64,000 nt of DNA from contig MNCI01014495.1 of assembly GCA_015680685.1 (NCBI GenBank), forward strand, positions 583,279 through 647,278, written 5' to 3'. The DNA comes from Gnetum montanum (lineage: Eukaryota; Streptophyta; Gnetopsida; Gnetales; Gnetaceae). The position numbers and the translations under genes were made by a program. The notes beneath the pieces were generated by a model, which saw nothing but the letters and a program-made list of their open reading frames with translations, had not been told where the DNA came from and ran no database searches. Of the stretch, positions 47,601-59,652 are shown in pieces (within the stretch, counting starts at the first letter, position 1; every line of letters begins with the position of its first letter).

Positions 47601-48100
47601 TTTTAACTCGACGATGATTTTTTTTTTTTTGTTCCTGTAGAGGCATGTGCCCCACCAACTCCGGTTAGGAACCCATTCAATTGATGCCTTTTTTCTATTT
47701 GAAGGTGAGCCACATGGTGTGGCCTTTGGTGCTCACAAGTCACTTGCTATTTATTGTACATGCATTCGTGATATGGGGCATCATCGTGTCCATACCAGGC
47801 CTTTGTCTGAATCAATAGCCAAAACATCCTTTCATTTGGACTTTTGATTAAGGTTACTCCTCTCTCAACCTCACAAATCACACACATCAATCTCATGCTA
47901 TTAAGGATTCATTTAAGGATTGCAACATTTCTACATCTTTTATGTACTCATAAGTCATTTGCATAGAAAAAATCATTGAAATTCAAACCAAGTTTTCATT
48001 GAAATTTTCTTACATCATCTATACAAATGAAATTATGGAAAGGATCTCCATAGCAATAAATGCTATGGATCCATTTACATATCTTCAATACAATTCTCTA
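47601..48100. other. Intergenic spacer
   Basis: A T run near 47617-47630, then AT-rich sequence. I see no gene or element. Confidence 0.3.
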
Positions 48101-50750
48101 AATCTAAAATTAAAATAGAAAACTAAAGCTTTATAACATTTGAAGACTCATAACATCTATTGGGTAAATACTACATTTTCATAAAAGATAAAAATAAATC
48201 CCATACAAATTGACAAAGCACCACTGGGGATATAAAAAATAAATCATAGAAATTTTTTGTTGTAACATTATAACGATGCCTCAAATGGGGGCAGTAATAG
48301 CACAAAAAAGAAACACATGCAACTCATGCTCAAGGGTTTCTAACTTACACAACCTATAGATGCGCTCTTCTCAAGCAAATTGAATTTACTTTTCATTTTC
48401 AATTTTGATATTGATACTAATATTTTATTATGTCTGTGTAGAACCAAAGGATCTATTAAACAAATGAACTTGTTCAAAATACTTTAGTAGTAATAAATCT
48501 TGAGTATAATACATGTGTTCAATATTCATGTAACTTGAACACATCTTCTATATAATTTCTTAGAGCTAACACTAGTAGCTTGAATAGCTTATACAAGACT
48601 AATTACAGACTTGCCATTTTCTTCTAGAGAAAATACAGTTGACATATTCTATCTTCATGCCACTCATTGTTCCATCTTAACATTTGAATTCAAAGATGGT
48701 GTGATCCCATTTTTACTCTCTTAAGTAGTGCTCTCATGGATACTAGAATTATTGCATGTAGATATTTTGTTTCATTATTTTTGTTACCTTTAAAATTTTG
48801 CTAGTAAAATTGAAGCTTTTGTGTATTTATGCCTCATTTTGCCATCTTTCTAAAACGTTCTTTATAATAAGTTTCCAAGCTTGTTCTAAATTTACTATTC
48901 TATCAATATTCTTAATATCTCATTTTTATAGCCATAGTTGTCCTTTATGAAACTACCCTTGCTATTAAGATTTTCAAATAATCTCTCTTGAGATTTTGTT
49001 GCTAGTTTTATTTCTCAAGTAGAATGTTAAGAACTCATATAGTGCTTTAGCTTCCAATGGCAACAAATTAACTTCTAATAAAAGCATTTCTTATGGGACC
49101 TAAGTTTTTACCTTGAATTCATCCAACAAGAATTGCTTTTGAAGTTTTTCAATTTTTTTCCATGATTCTTAATCAAGACATGGGCCTCACACCACACATC
49201 TATAAAGCACTATAATTTGAACAATGGTTTCTAAACGATACTTTAGAATTGTCCAAGTCCAAATATTATGATTGCTACATTTTCTTCATTATATAGAAGG
49301 CCTTCCATCCATTTGCAACTCGTTGTAATATACAACGCTTCCACTTATAATTTCGTGTGCATTCTACTTGCAAATATTTTTAAGTATCCACAATCTCAAG
49401 CCTTTTATTATTTAGTTGGAAAATGGAATCTCTCTTAGTAGTTCAAGGATTTATTGTTTTTTCAACATTCACCTTTATTTTTGTACGTTTGTAAAATCTT
49501 TGTAGTTGACGCAATATAGCTATTATCATTATATCTAAATTCACTATTACTACTACATTATATACAAAGACTAAAAGTAGTATCAATGATTGATCCTCTT
49601 TAATAGCATGATCTGTAGATACCTTTTCAATCCACTCTTTTAGTTCATTAATAAAAAGCCCAAACAAAGTTAATCATAGAGGACAACTTTGCTTTACACA
49701 TATATTATTGTAAAACTAACAAGATCGTGTGGTTTCTTCATCTTTTAATTAAAAAAATATTTCTATAAATTTTAGATGACATTGAGTAATGAGAATCAAC
49801 ATTCAATTTGATAACTCTACTCCATAATTATTCTTTCATAATAAAGTCAAATGCTTTAGTAAAATCCACAATGTAAATAAATGTTTTACCTTTGTTTAGC
49901 CTTTTCTTCTTTAATGAAATATCTAAGAGTAACCAAATGCTCTAGTGTGGAACATTTTGTTTTGAATCTTGTTTGTGAAACAACATGTAAATTATTTCTT
50001 TCTACCCATGATCCCAATTTTTCTTCAAAATGGTATTTAACAATTTTGCAAACAAGTTATTGATCATGATTAATATGTAATTATTTAAATCTAACTTTTC
50101 TCCTTCTTTAAAGAAACATAAGAGCTTTACTAATTATCCATTTTCTAGTCAACCATTTTGAACTCCTTCATTAAGCATTTTCCAAGTTTCCCTTCACACT
50201 ATCTCTTTACTACATTTTAATAATTCAACATATATCTACAACTTTTCTAAATCTAATTTCTTAATTCCCTTTACTACTGCATCATATGTAAGTTGTAAAA
50301 TACATAAGAGAATGCAACTTGCTATGGTATTTGTCTTATGATGAAGTAAATTCTTGCAAACCCCTTTTCTCTCTACAAACAAAATATCATTACTTGGAAA
50401 AAATTTATTTCTAAAAAGTTTCCAAAAATTTCATGGATCTTGCTTTATCATTTGCACCATATTATTTGGTGCTCTTTTGGAAATTTTCTTTTTTTTTTCT
50501 CCCCAAGCAATTTCATGTAGTTCTTATTCAAAGCTTTTTAATTATAGAAATATATGAGAGGTAACCTTACTTGAAAACATTATTCATCAAGCCACTTCTT
50601 CTTACTCATAACATGTTGTCACATAGTAATACTTTTTGCAACCTCTAGTAATATGTCTTCTAATCAATCTTCAGACTTTTTTGTTTTCAACAAATTTTGT
50701 ACTACTTGCTAGAAAGATTTTGTATCTATAACTATGATATTCTTCTTATT
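48100..50750 (-). pseudogene. Dead LINE (non-LTR retrotransposon), RT relic
   Basis: The clear part is 50330-49440 on the minus strand, in several frames. It shows ISNLFAKLLNTILKK-like and LVTLRYFIKEEKAK tracts, DFTKAFD-like near 49860, a CPL...TLFGLFINELKEWIEKVS segment near 49690-49620, and LQRFYKRTKIKVNVEKT near 49510-49450. These are RT motifs in the right order for plant LINEs. The catalytic YADD/FADD is eroded to VYNV. The outer borders and a possible C-terminal part toward 48.1 kb are approximate. Confidence 0.6.
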
Positions 50751-51755
50751 TTTTGGCATTACATCTAGTTAAAATATATCTCATTAATAAAAAACTATAG
50801 AAAAGAATTTGGAGATTCTATTAATTTACCACCAACCTGAAATTCAATGACTCCTAGTACATTTTAAGGGGTGACTAGTAGTGAATTAATACATGAATAT
50901 TTTCTTTATTATTCAAAAGTAAATCTTGAGTGATGAGTGGTTGGGTGTTCCAACACTTAACCTTACAAGTCACGAGCATTCACATGTGACCTAATCGTAA
51001 TCCATGGATGGACAATGTATATATAATAATAGTTGATGTTTTGTTCATGATTGTTATCTTCCCACGTAGAGTTAGCAAAATGCAAATTGTATAGTTTGAC
51101 TCTTAGTGAAGTATATGATATGATGATGTTGTTTGTCTCTTAATATAGCTAAGTGTACACGTGATGAAAATGGATATAAATGCTAACTCTAAGTGTGATA
51201 GAAATATAAATCTAGTCTAGCCTATTGTGATAAATATCAATTCCTCACTTGCATTATAGGTCCTAGGCTAATGTAACTATCACTACGATTACCAAGTGAA
51301 TTCACTACTAAGTGAATTAAGTCATTACCAGGTTACGAAATAGATACATGTTCTACTTAAAACCAGTTGTACTTATTCCACTTTACTATATGACTTTGGA
51401 AAAGTAAATTACTTAGAAAATGTAAAAGACTTAATCAAAGTAAATATACTTAAAGGTAAAATTAAACTAGGTGAGATGCTACAATGATAAGAAACAATCT
51501 CTATCTTTATTGTCAATCATGAATTGTGCTCAAGAATAATCCACTCAAATTAAAGACTCCATACAACGGTTAGTCACTACATTGCAAGCATTCACTCTAA
51601 GTCTAAGTAAAGAAAACAAATTGTGAGAATCTCACTAAGTGTTGGAAAAAGTTGTTCGTTTTGACATGACGATGGATTGGTATTTATAGGCATGACCATG
51701 GTCCACTACATTGCATCTACGATGATGTATGTAGAGCTACGATATCATACCTAAC

Positions 51756-52549
51756 TAATCAGTGGCGAGTTACCCCTACACTCAACCATACGAATACGAG
51801 CATTTCACACACGATCCCATCAAACTCCAAGGACTAAGTGCTTACGTGCCTTAATGGAACACTCAGGGTTAATCAATCGTTGTCTTCCCAAACTTACTTG
51901 TATTGTCACAGTTGTGTGGTTAAGTAAGCTTGAGGTATATGATTTTTATAGCTTTTGTATTTTTTTATGTCTTATGCTAATAAAGGAGAGGGGGAGAGAA
52001 CTAAGTGGCTAACTTGCATTAACTATTCATTAACTAGTTTTTAAATGTTCCTAACACCAGTATCTGTTCCCACTTGTCGTACACATCCTAAACTAGTGCA
52101 ACGCTGCTAGGATTACCAAATGCTAATCGTTACTGGGTTGCCAAGCGCTACATGCATGCTCGAAGTGGTCGTACTGAGTGTATTTAACTAAGGGGGTTGA
52201 AGGTTAAGAGAGATATTAATTATCTAGGAAAGCATTAACCAATAATTAATTACTAATTAGCTTAATCTGTATGTTGCAAGGTTTATCATAAAGTTCGTCT
52301 TTATTGCTGTACACAAAATTGTGCTCAGGTACAAATTGTTCGAATAAAGATCCGTTCACTCTATGACTCCTACTACGGGCACACAAAAATAATTCTAACT
52401 CTGGAATGAATAAATTGCAAGAATCTGGCTAAGGGTCTAAGTTTAACTATGTGGAACCAAGGGCGCCACCTCTTATTTATAGAAGATGAGGCAGGACGCG
52501 ATATCGCATGGCGGATGCAATATCGCGTACGTGATATCACGACTCGTCA
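51756..52549 (-). repeat. 3' LTR of the 51.8-58.6 kb element
   Basis: 794 bp; its first bases TAATCAG replace TGATGAG. It ends CTCGTCA next to the polypurine tract. Palindromes GATATCGCATG to GATATCAC lie at 52499-52540. Confidence 0.85.
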
Positions 52550-52739
52550 TACCCCCATGACTGAATGAAAGCTCGTCCTTGAGTTCCTTACAAAATATTG
52601 GGAAGGTATGGGATTATTGACTTGAATGAAAACTAATGGTGAATGGGATGACGTGTGAATGGATCAATCATTACAATACATGACAATATTAGTGTGCATG
52701 ACTAAAAGAGTGAACACTATACACAATTGACATCTAGCC

Positions 52740-52925
52740 TTATTTGGCAATTGAGAGAGAAGAGAGAGAGAAAAGAAGAAGACGTGTTGCTGTCGACGCC
52801 AAGATTGCGCCTTTCGTTGTCCATCCATAACCGAACCATCAATCTTGTTTCGTGCACAACTGTTCTAGCACTAATCCATCCTGAGTGTTTCCTCCAAGTC
52901 CAGTCCATTGCTGTATGATTTCCAT
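52740..52925 (-). pseudogene. Short accessory ORF (~61 aa) of a Ty3 element
   Basis: The ATG at 52925 follows TGTGTGTGCAG directly. MEIIQQWTGLGGNTQDG continues to an internal TGA, then TTKGAILAST, and ends SIAK before TAA at 52740. It matches the copy at 33899-33717 in start, length and stop position. The candidate intron 52985-52926 (AAG|GTATCAATT to GTGCAG, 60 nt) has the same borders as in that copy. The product is unknown. Confidence 0.4.
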
Positions 52926-52985
52926 CTGCACACACAACACAGTCACATATGAGCAAGGATAAGTAAATCACAATAAAATTGATAC

Positions 52986-54900
52986 CTTGCCTTGGTGTAA
53001 GGTCCATTAGCTGAGTTGTGATATGGCTAATATGGATTCTAGAGATATAACACTGGTGACTACCCAAGGTGTAGGGGTTAGGAAAAATTGAAAAAATTGG
53101 ACCAAGGCCCCCATGACTAAAAGCTATCCTTCAGTAATGATAGAATGGAAAAAGATAAGGAATAAGAAAGAGGGAGAAAAAGAAACAATGCCAATGTCGA
53201 TAAAATGGATGTCAAAGATGGGAATGAACAAAACAAATGTTGATTGTAGAAATGTTTAAGGGAAAGAAGTTAACTGATACACCAAATAGGAATGCCAGCG
53301 GGTCCTCCCCAAAGCAGGCACATGCCCTTGATGCCCTGACAAACCCACATTCAAAGAGTTTGTAGGCTCTGAAAATGTCATTTGGAAGCAAGAGTTAAAG
53401 TCTTAACCACAAGAATTCACCAAAGAGAAAACAATGCATCAACCAAAATATAGACTACTGATACAACCAGCAATGAGGTGGAAAATGGGGAAAGAATGAT
53501 GGAAAGAAGAGAATGGAATGGAGTCCCAAGAACAAGGTGGTGTACAACCCCTTGTGTATTTATGGTTAATGTGACTAAGTAGATCTCGTTCCAAATTCAG
53601 CCTTAAACAATCCACATCCAGTGACTTCACATTAATACACTTGGCTAATCCATCCACTTGAAGTAACAAGAATGCCTCTGCCAAAGAGTCACCACCATTC
53701 CAAGGAAACAAGAAAGAGAAAAGTAGGAAGTGAGAGAGGGCCTTAGTTAGAGGGAACATGTTTGTTTAGTTCCATAACCAGTGCTTGTAGCCCAAATGAT
53801 TATTTTGGCTAAGGGGTGTGCTTTGAATTCTCACTGGGTTTTTTTTTCGCGTGAGAACCACACCATGCAAAGACTTATTTTTATTGGCTCAGCTTCTCGA
53901 AAATGGAGCAATGTCGAAATGGTAAGGAAAACTCAAGAAGAAAACATCCAAACACCCAAGAGCATAACCAGCACAAATGCATCAAATCCCTTTGAAGTTA
54001 CATCCTTTTCAGTCCTTGAGTCCTTACTTAGTTTGAGAAATGCCCAATCACCAATTTGTTAATAGTTTTCTTATTAAAGAAAGGGACTGTATAGTTCCAA
54101 GCCAAGAGAGAACATAGAAATTCGTGGATGCATGGATGATGTGGACTCATTTCCTGTTATATCAAAAGAACCATACCTTAGTATCAACATTATAACTCAG
54201 AGGTAAAAACCAAATATTAACAATCAATAGAATACAGTTCATACCACCATCAGGAGCACTTATTAGGTGAAGAATCTAACAAAACAAAAACAACAAACAA
54301 ACAAACAAAGAAAAAAAACAAAAACAAAAACAAACAAAACAAACAGTCACACAAAGAAATGAAAAAGTATAAACAATGTTGCAAAACAAAAATAAGAAAA
54401 GTTAAAAAAATTTGTAAAACAAAAACTTAAAAAGGAACTAAGGGCCTCAAATGGTTAGTAGAGGTGGCCATCTCCCCCATGACTAAGCTGGAAGGAGAAG
54501 ATCTGAAATAGTGAGCAGGGTCATCCCTTCTCAAAGGTATTGTGTGCACTGACTGTTCTAAATTCATGGAAAGGTTTGGTCTGTTGCACATTGACTAACA
54601 ATCTCTTATCAAGGCTCTTGTTTGAATTTTTCAAGAATTTCCAACTTCCCCCAGTTGATGTTTTCAAGGTTAAGGCTTGGAAGTTGGCAGCGGACTTGCT
54701 CTAGTGCATCTATGCTTTCGATGTAAGCACAAGTTATTCCCTTAGTTAGTTCCATGCACGCTAGTGAGTTGCTCTCTTGATCAGCTATCAGCCACTAGGT
54801 GTCTTCTTGTCATGTGGCTACTGCATATAAGTACTTTTGTATATTGATGTCTTGTGCATACCGATTGCATACAGGCAATGCTAAACTTTGCACAACCCAT
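52986..54900 (-). other. Non-coding spacer with internal polypurine copies
   Basis: Polypurine-tract copies (minus strand) at 53107-53120 and 54473-54487. The family block GGGTCCTCCCCAAAGCAGG lies at about 53300. An A/C-rich simple stretch is at 54275-54345, where the sister element has the AC run. No conserved frame. Confidence 0.5.
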
Positions 54901-54905
54901 GATCT

Positions 54906-57620
54906 CTACACCCCATTGCACCCTGTATCACTGTATGCGATGCATGGAACCTTCTTCTTCTCGATCTTTCCAAAAGTGTTCTCCTTAGATATTTCCAGGG
55001 GAAGATCGCGGATTCCTAGGCATGCATCTATAGTACTTAGCCATGCCCTTTCCATTATTATTGGGAAGTCCCCTTTACCGTTATTCACTTGTATCACTAG
55101 GAAATTAGCTAGGTACGACCACCCACACACAGTGGTGACGATGTCCTCCACCAGTCCCAAGGGAATAGTGATGGACTAGTCCGCCAACTCTAGGCGAATA
55201 TTGCTCTTCCTTAATGGAGGCAGGTTCCAGGCTTTGTACATTTCTTGTGATATTAAGTTGACTCCAGAACCTGAGTCCAGAAGAGCTTTTCATGGCTCAT
55301 TCCCAATGATTTGGAGATAGATTAGAGGGCTTCCAAGTTTAAAGAATTTCCTAGGAAGGTGGCCAACCTTGATCCAGTCAGTTACGGCATGTGTTAACAT
55401 AATTGTATGCATTGAGCTCGGTGTTTGGTTCGAAGGGAGCTCTGAAGCCTTGTTTGATGGGAAGGCATTCAGGGGTTCAACCGCTTGTCATTGTAAGGGC
55501 TTGGTCGGACTGTTGGTTTTGAAGAAAGGTCTTTTCTTCATACGGTTGTCAGAACCAACAACGAGTTGAGGATTCATAGCCCTTGCAATATTGCGTTGCT
55601 GCGGTTGAGTAGGGAGTTCCCCTTGCATTGCTGGAGCAGGTGGTAATGGAGCTATTGGTGTGAGAGTTGTGGATGGATTTGAAGGATGGTATGTTTGTGG
55701 GTTATCTTCCCTAGGAGAAGGAGTTCTATAATACTCATGAGCTTGGTAGTGATGTTGTGGTGTAATGTGACTAACAAAGTCACATGGAAAGATTGGATGC
55801 TACACATAGTAGCCATATGGGTCAGGTCGCTAGTAGGGGTATTATTGCCTTGGTGGTGGCATCCCCCATGACAATGGGTATTGCCACTGTTGATGTTTCT
55901 CAATGGGTTGTGGTGGAGTTCCACTTGGATAATATGTTGAAGATTGGTGGAACTGCCTTGGGTTACCTTGGGGATAAGGTAACGTTGGGGTGCTTGAGGT
56001 TTGTTAAGTCGTGGGTTGAGTGCATACACCCTAGACTCTTGTAGATGTAAGATCACTGGGCAACATCCCTTAGAATGGTCATATTGGCATATCTTGCATC
56101 CACCATCATTGTTCGTGTTTAAATCCACAACCTCTTCTGTGATGGCCATTTTTCCCTTACCCTTGTTACGTGCATTGTCCACATCTCTCTTTTTCTTTTT
56201 GTCATAGTCACTACCTCGATCCCTAGACTCCTCTACAATTTTGAGAACAGTTTCAAACCTACTATCCATGGAGTCCCACATCTGGTCTACCTTTGCCAAT
56301 ACTTCTGTTGTTAACTTTTGGAGTAGCAAAGTTTTCCTATTCACCATCTCTTCGAGTGATGACTCTTCTTCCTCCTCAAAAAATCTCACTCCCCTTTTTC
56401 AGAGGGAAGGATCTCGATTGTATTCTTCCGCACTTTCTCTCTTTCATAGCTCACCTTCTTCTTTGGCTACTTACTCTAGCAATCTATGAAGTTGATGAGA
56501 CCTAAGCTTCGATAACCTTCCTTGGACATACATCCCAGGGGTTCTTCTTGTTTCATGCCTAAGTCCATCCACAAGATGGCATAGTTGATCCCGCTACGAA
56601 TAGCCATGGTCAGGGCAATGATGTAATAGTGCATAATAGTGGTCCATGGTAGCATCCAAGGGTTCATGATTTCCTTGCTTCCATCCTTAGATTTGCTTCC
56701 ACAGGTTAGACACTCAGGAGTAAGTTTGGTATTTATCATTGAACAGTTCTAACATTGTACTCCACCTCCGAATGGATTCTAGTTCTAAGGACTGGTACTA
56801 GCTTTTAGCTTATTTCACTAGTGTCCTTGGGAACAACTTCAATTTTTTCCATTTTTTTTCTATGTTTTGCAAGGCACATGCATCTTGGAATGCTTGTAAA
56901 TAATTTTGAGGATCAGCGTTGTATCCCCCTTAAAATCATGGGATGTTGTTCATGTCTAACCTCTTGATCCTACTATCCTTTTAGTGCCTTGTTGAAACTC
57001 TTACGACCTCCGTTATATCCAGCATGCTTCTAGTTACAAGTAGGGGTTCTTCATGATCATCTTGTTCATAGCGTCTATGGTGTCTACGTGGTTCCCTCCT
57101 CTCCCTTCTTCTATGCCTTGATTCCTTAGAGTGCCCTCGTCCTCGTTCTCAACTGTCTCGTCGATGCTTTTCACTTTGTTTTTCCTTATCCTCACGATTG
57201 GTCTCCTTATGACTGCATCTGGACACTGAAGGAGAGGTTGAAGGTGATGATGAAGGTGAAGAAGAAGGAGAACCATTGTCATGACGATTTTTTCTACCTT
57301 CTCTTCGGTGGTCTCGGCCTCAATCGTGATCACGATCAGAATGTCCACTCTTATCGTGTGTTTATGTTCCTTTGTTGAACACTTCGTGTTCATGGGTATC
57401 AGAACCAAGGTTGTGAACAGTAGAGTGGAGGTTCTGATATACTACCTCTTGACCAATATCAAGAGGAGGAACATCATTTCATGGGGAACCTATTGAGGTA
57501 GGTTCACCATCCTCAACTTCACTCAAAACATGTGGAGCATCGTGGGGCCATTTACCCTTCAAGGATGTATGGTATCTCTCTTGTAGCAAGTCCCTTTGAC
57601 GTTGCGCTTCTATGGCATGA
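54906..57620 (-). pseudogene. gag-protease relic of the 51.8-58.6 kb element
   Basis: Gag pieces in shifted frames: an acidic/serine N-terminal part (57408-57034), core near 56990-56500, and a charged region with the intact cysteine motif CKICQYDHSKGCCPV (open stretch 56389-55652). The protease keeps ALLDSGSGVNLI near 55291-55256 and continues with GLVEDIVTTVCGWSYL (55160-54906). It is broken by nonsense codons and frameshifts. The N-terminal ~80 codons present in the copy at 38856 are shortened here. Confidence 0.7.
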
Positions 57621-57743
57621 TAGTCTTCTTTGGTGTGCGATGTACCGTTGTCTTATCTTCTTTTGATTAACCCTAAGGGTTCGTTCTAACGTTCCAATGA
57701 TATGAATGATTTCCTATGTTCTACGTAGCGGACAAACAACTAA

Positions 57744-57763
57744 GTCCCCAGCAATAGCACCAA
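57744..57763 (-). other. Primer binding site, tRNA-Asp type
   Basis: Minus strand TTGGTGCTATTGCTGGGGAC, the best preserved site in the window. It differs from the tRNA-Asp complement by transitions only. Confidence 0.7.
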
Positions 57764-58572
57764 TGATGAGTGGCGAGTTACCCCCACACTCAACCATATG
57801 AATACGAGCGTTTCACGCATGATCTGGTTGAACTCCAAGGACAAAGTGCTTATGCACCTTAATGGAACACTCAAGGTTAATCAATCGTTGTCTTCCCAAA
57901 CTTACTTGTATTGTCACGATTGTATGGTTAAGTAAGCTTGAGGTATATGATTTTTATAGCTTCTGTATTTTTTTTATGTCTTATGCTAATAAAGGAGAGG
58001 GGGAGAGAACTAAGTGGCTAACTTACATTAAATATTCATTAACTAGTTTATAAATGTTCCTAACACCAGTATCCATTCACACTTGCCATACACATCCTGA
58101 ACTAGTGCAACGCTGCTAGGATTACCAAACGCTAAACGTTACTGGGTTACCAAGTGCTACACACATGCTCGAAGTGGTCATACTAAGTGTATTTAACTAA
58201 GGGGGTTAAAGGTTAAGAGAGATATTAATTAACTAGGAAATCATTAACCAATAATTAATTACTAATTAGCTTAATCTGTATGCTGCAAGGTTTATCATAA
58301 AGTTTGTCTTTATTGTCGTACACAAAATTGTGCTTAGGTACAAATTGTTCGAATAAAGATCCGTTCACTGTATGACTCCTACTACGGGCACACAGAAATA
58401 ATTCTAACTCTGGAATGACTAAACTGCAAGAATCTGGCTAATGGTCTAAGTCTAACTATGTGGAACATAGGGCACCACCTCTTATTTATAGAAGATGAGG
58501 CAGGACGCGATATCGCGTATGCGATATCGCGTGACGGATGTGATATCAAGTACGCAATATCATGGCTCATCA
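57764..58572 (-). repeat. 5' LTR of the 51.8-58.6 kb element
   Basis: 809 bp, TGATGAGT to GCTCATCA. Four GATATC-type palindromic units at 58506-58562 precede (on minus) the TATA box TCTATAAATAAG near 58492-58481. Confidence 0.85.
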
Positions 58573-58736
58573 CTAACTAACACAAAGGTTTATCAAAGAG
58601 CTTTATAGAAATTTTATAATTCCATTTAAAACTAGAAAATCAAGGCCTTTTCCGCATTCCAACATATGTTTTCCTATTTGATTTATTTTAGTATCCTCTG
58701 ATGTTATTTCCCATCCAATTCTAATTTAACTATTAA

Positions 58737-59587
58737 TGAATCATATTTTTCATAGGCCTTGATATCGAATCCTTGATATCATGGCACAAGTTTTGATATT
58801 AGATATCTGATATTTTTGGATGCATTTTCACCTATAAATACTTGTGCTTCCTCTGTGTATTTAGAATTCTTTTGTTAATAGAGTAGCCAAAGTCTTGTAG
58901 TTTATTTCGCTGTCTTAGAGAATAGTTAGTGAGTGCCCATAGTGTGGATCTAAGTCAATTGTACGACATATTATTTGAGTGACAATGTACCTTGACACAT
59001 TCCATGAATAGCAATAAGATCAAGATTGATTCTTATTCATTGCAACACTTTGACTGTGATTAAATTTACTTTTAATGTAATTTATATTTCATGTACTTGG
59101 TTAATATTTACACTTCCATGCACATTAATCAATTGGCAAAATGAGCACGACCAGTTTCGAACATAAACACATATTTGCTTAGTAATCCGAGCAACGTTAT
59201 TGCTTAGTTCACCCAGTAGCTTAGTGCTTGGTAATCTCAATAGTGGATACGTGGGTTCAAGACATGTATGGCAAGCTATGAATGAACACTCATCACTTGT
59301 AGGTTAGTTTAGAATTTACTTTCCATTGTTAATTATATTAAATAATTAGTTTCTCTATTATTGTAAGATTAGCATAAGGCCAAAACAACATCAATAATCA
59401 TATGTCTAACTTTGGACTAAACCATACATGACAAAGCTACCACTAGTCCAAGTGGGAAGATAGTGTCTTGTGATCAATGCTTAACAATCTAGATGCCACA
59501 CTAGTCCCATCCACAAAATTCAACCAGATCGTGTGTGAATGCTTGTGATTTGTATGGTTAAGCATAGGGGGTACTTGTCACTCATCA
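58737..59587 (+). repeat. 5' LTR of a truncated Ty3-family element
   Basis: 851 bp, TGAATCAT to CACTCATCA, plus strand. U3 palindromes (TTGATATCGAATCCTTGATATCA) at 58760-58785 and TATA box CCTATAAATACTTG at 58831. It is followed by a primer-site relic (TTGGTGTCAT...TGCTGAGGAT) with a 13-14-base insertion. Only ~45 bp of the internal region remain before the G run. Confidence 0.75.
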
Positions 59588-59633
59588 TTGGTGTCATTTT
59601 TAGGGATAGTGCTGAGGATCATTGAACTTCGAA

Positions 59634-59652
59634 GGGGGGGGGGGGGGGGGAT
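59634..59652 (+). repeat. Run of 19 G
   Basis: An uninterrupted 19-base G homopolymer at the junction between the truncated Ty3 element and the copia element. It is the longest G/C homopolymer in the window and could be a sequencing-length artefact. Confidence 0.9.

Larger units (their letters stand above)
51756..58572 (-). mobile_element. Complete pol-less Ty3 element with gag-protease
   Basis: 6817 bp on the minus strand with perfect duplications CTAAC (51751-51755 and 58573-58577). LTRs are at 51756-52549 and 57764-58572, the primer site at 57744-57763 and the polypurine tract at 52550-52565. Gag (about 57620-55650) and protease (about 55300-54906) are broken; a short ORF lies at 52925-52740. 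No RT or integrase. It is the closest relative of the element at 32.7-39.8 kb and is nested in an older LTR. Confidence 0.88.
50931..58582 (-). mobile_element. Ty3-family LTR, split by an inserted element
   Basis: An LTR in minus orientation starts TGATGAGTGG at 50931 and continues to the insertion at 51755, then a few bases after 58577. The sum (~830 bp) equals a full LTR. Palindromic ACGATGATGTATGTAGAGC and GATATCATACC lie at its right end. No internal region adjoins it, so it is probably a solo LTR. The flanks (TTGAG left) show no clear duplication. Confidence 0.6.

Noticed and set aside
54799-55179. 126-codon plus-strand frame over the protease region
   Set aside because: Antisense shadow of the protease relic, which has clear family motifs on the minus strand.
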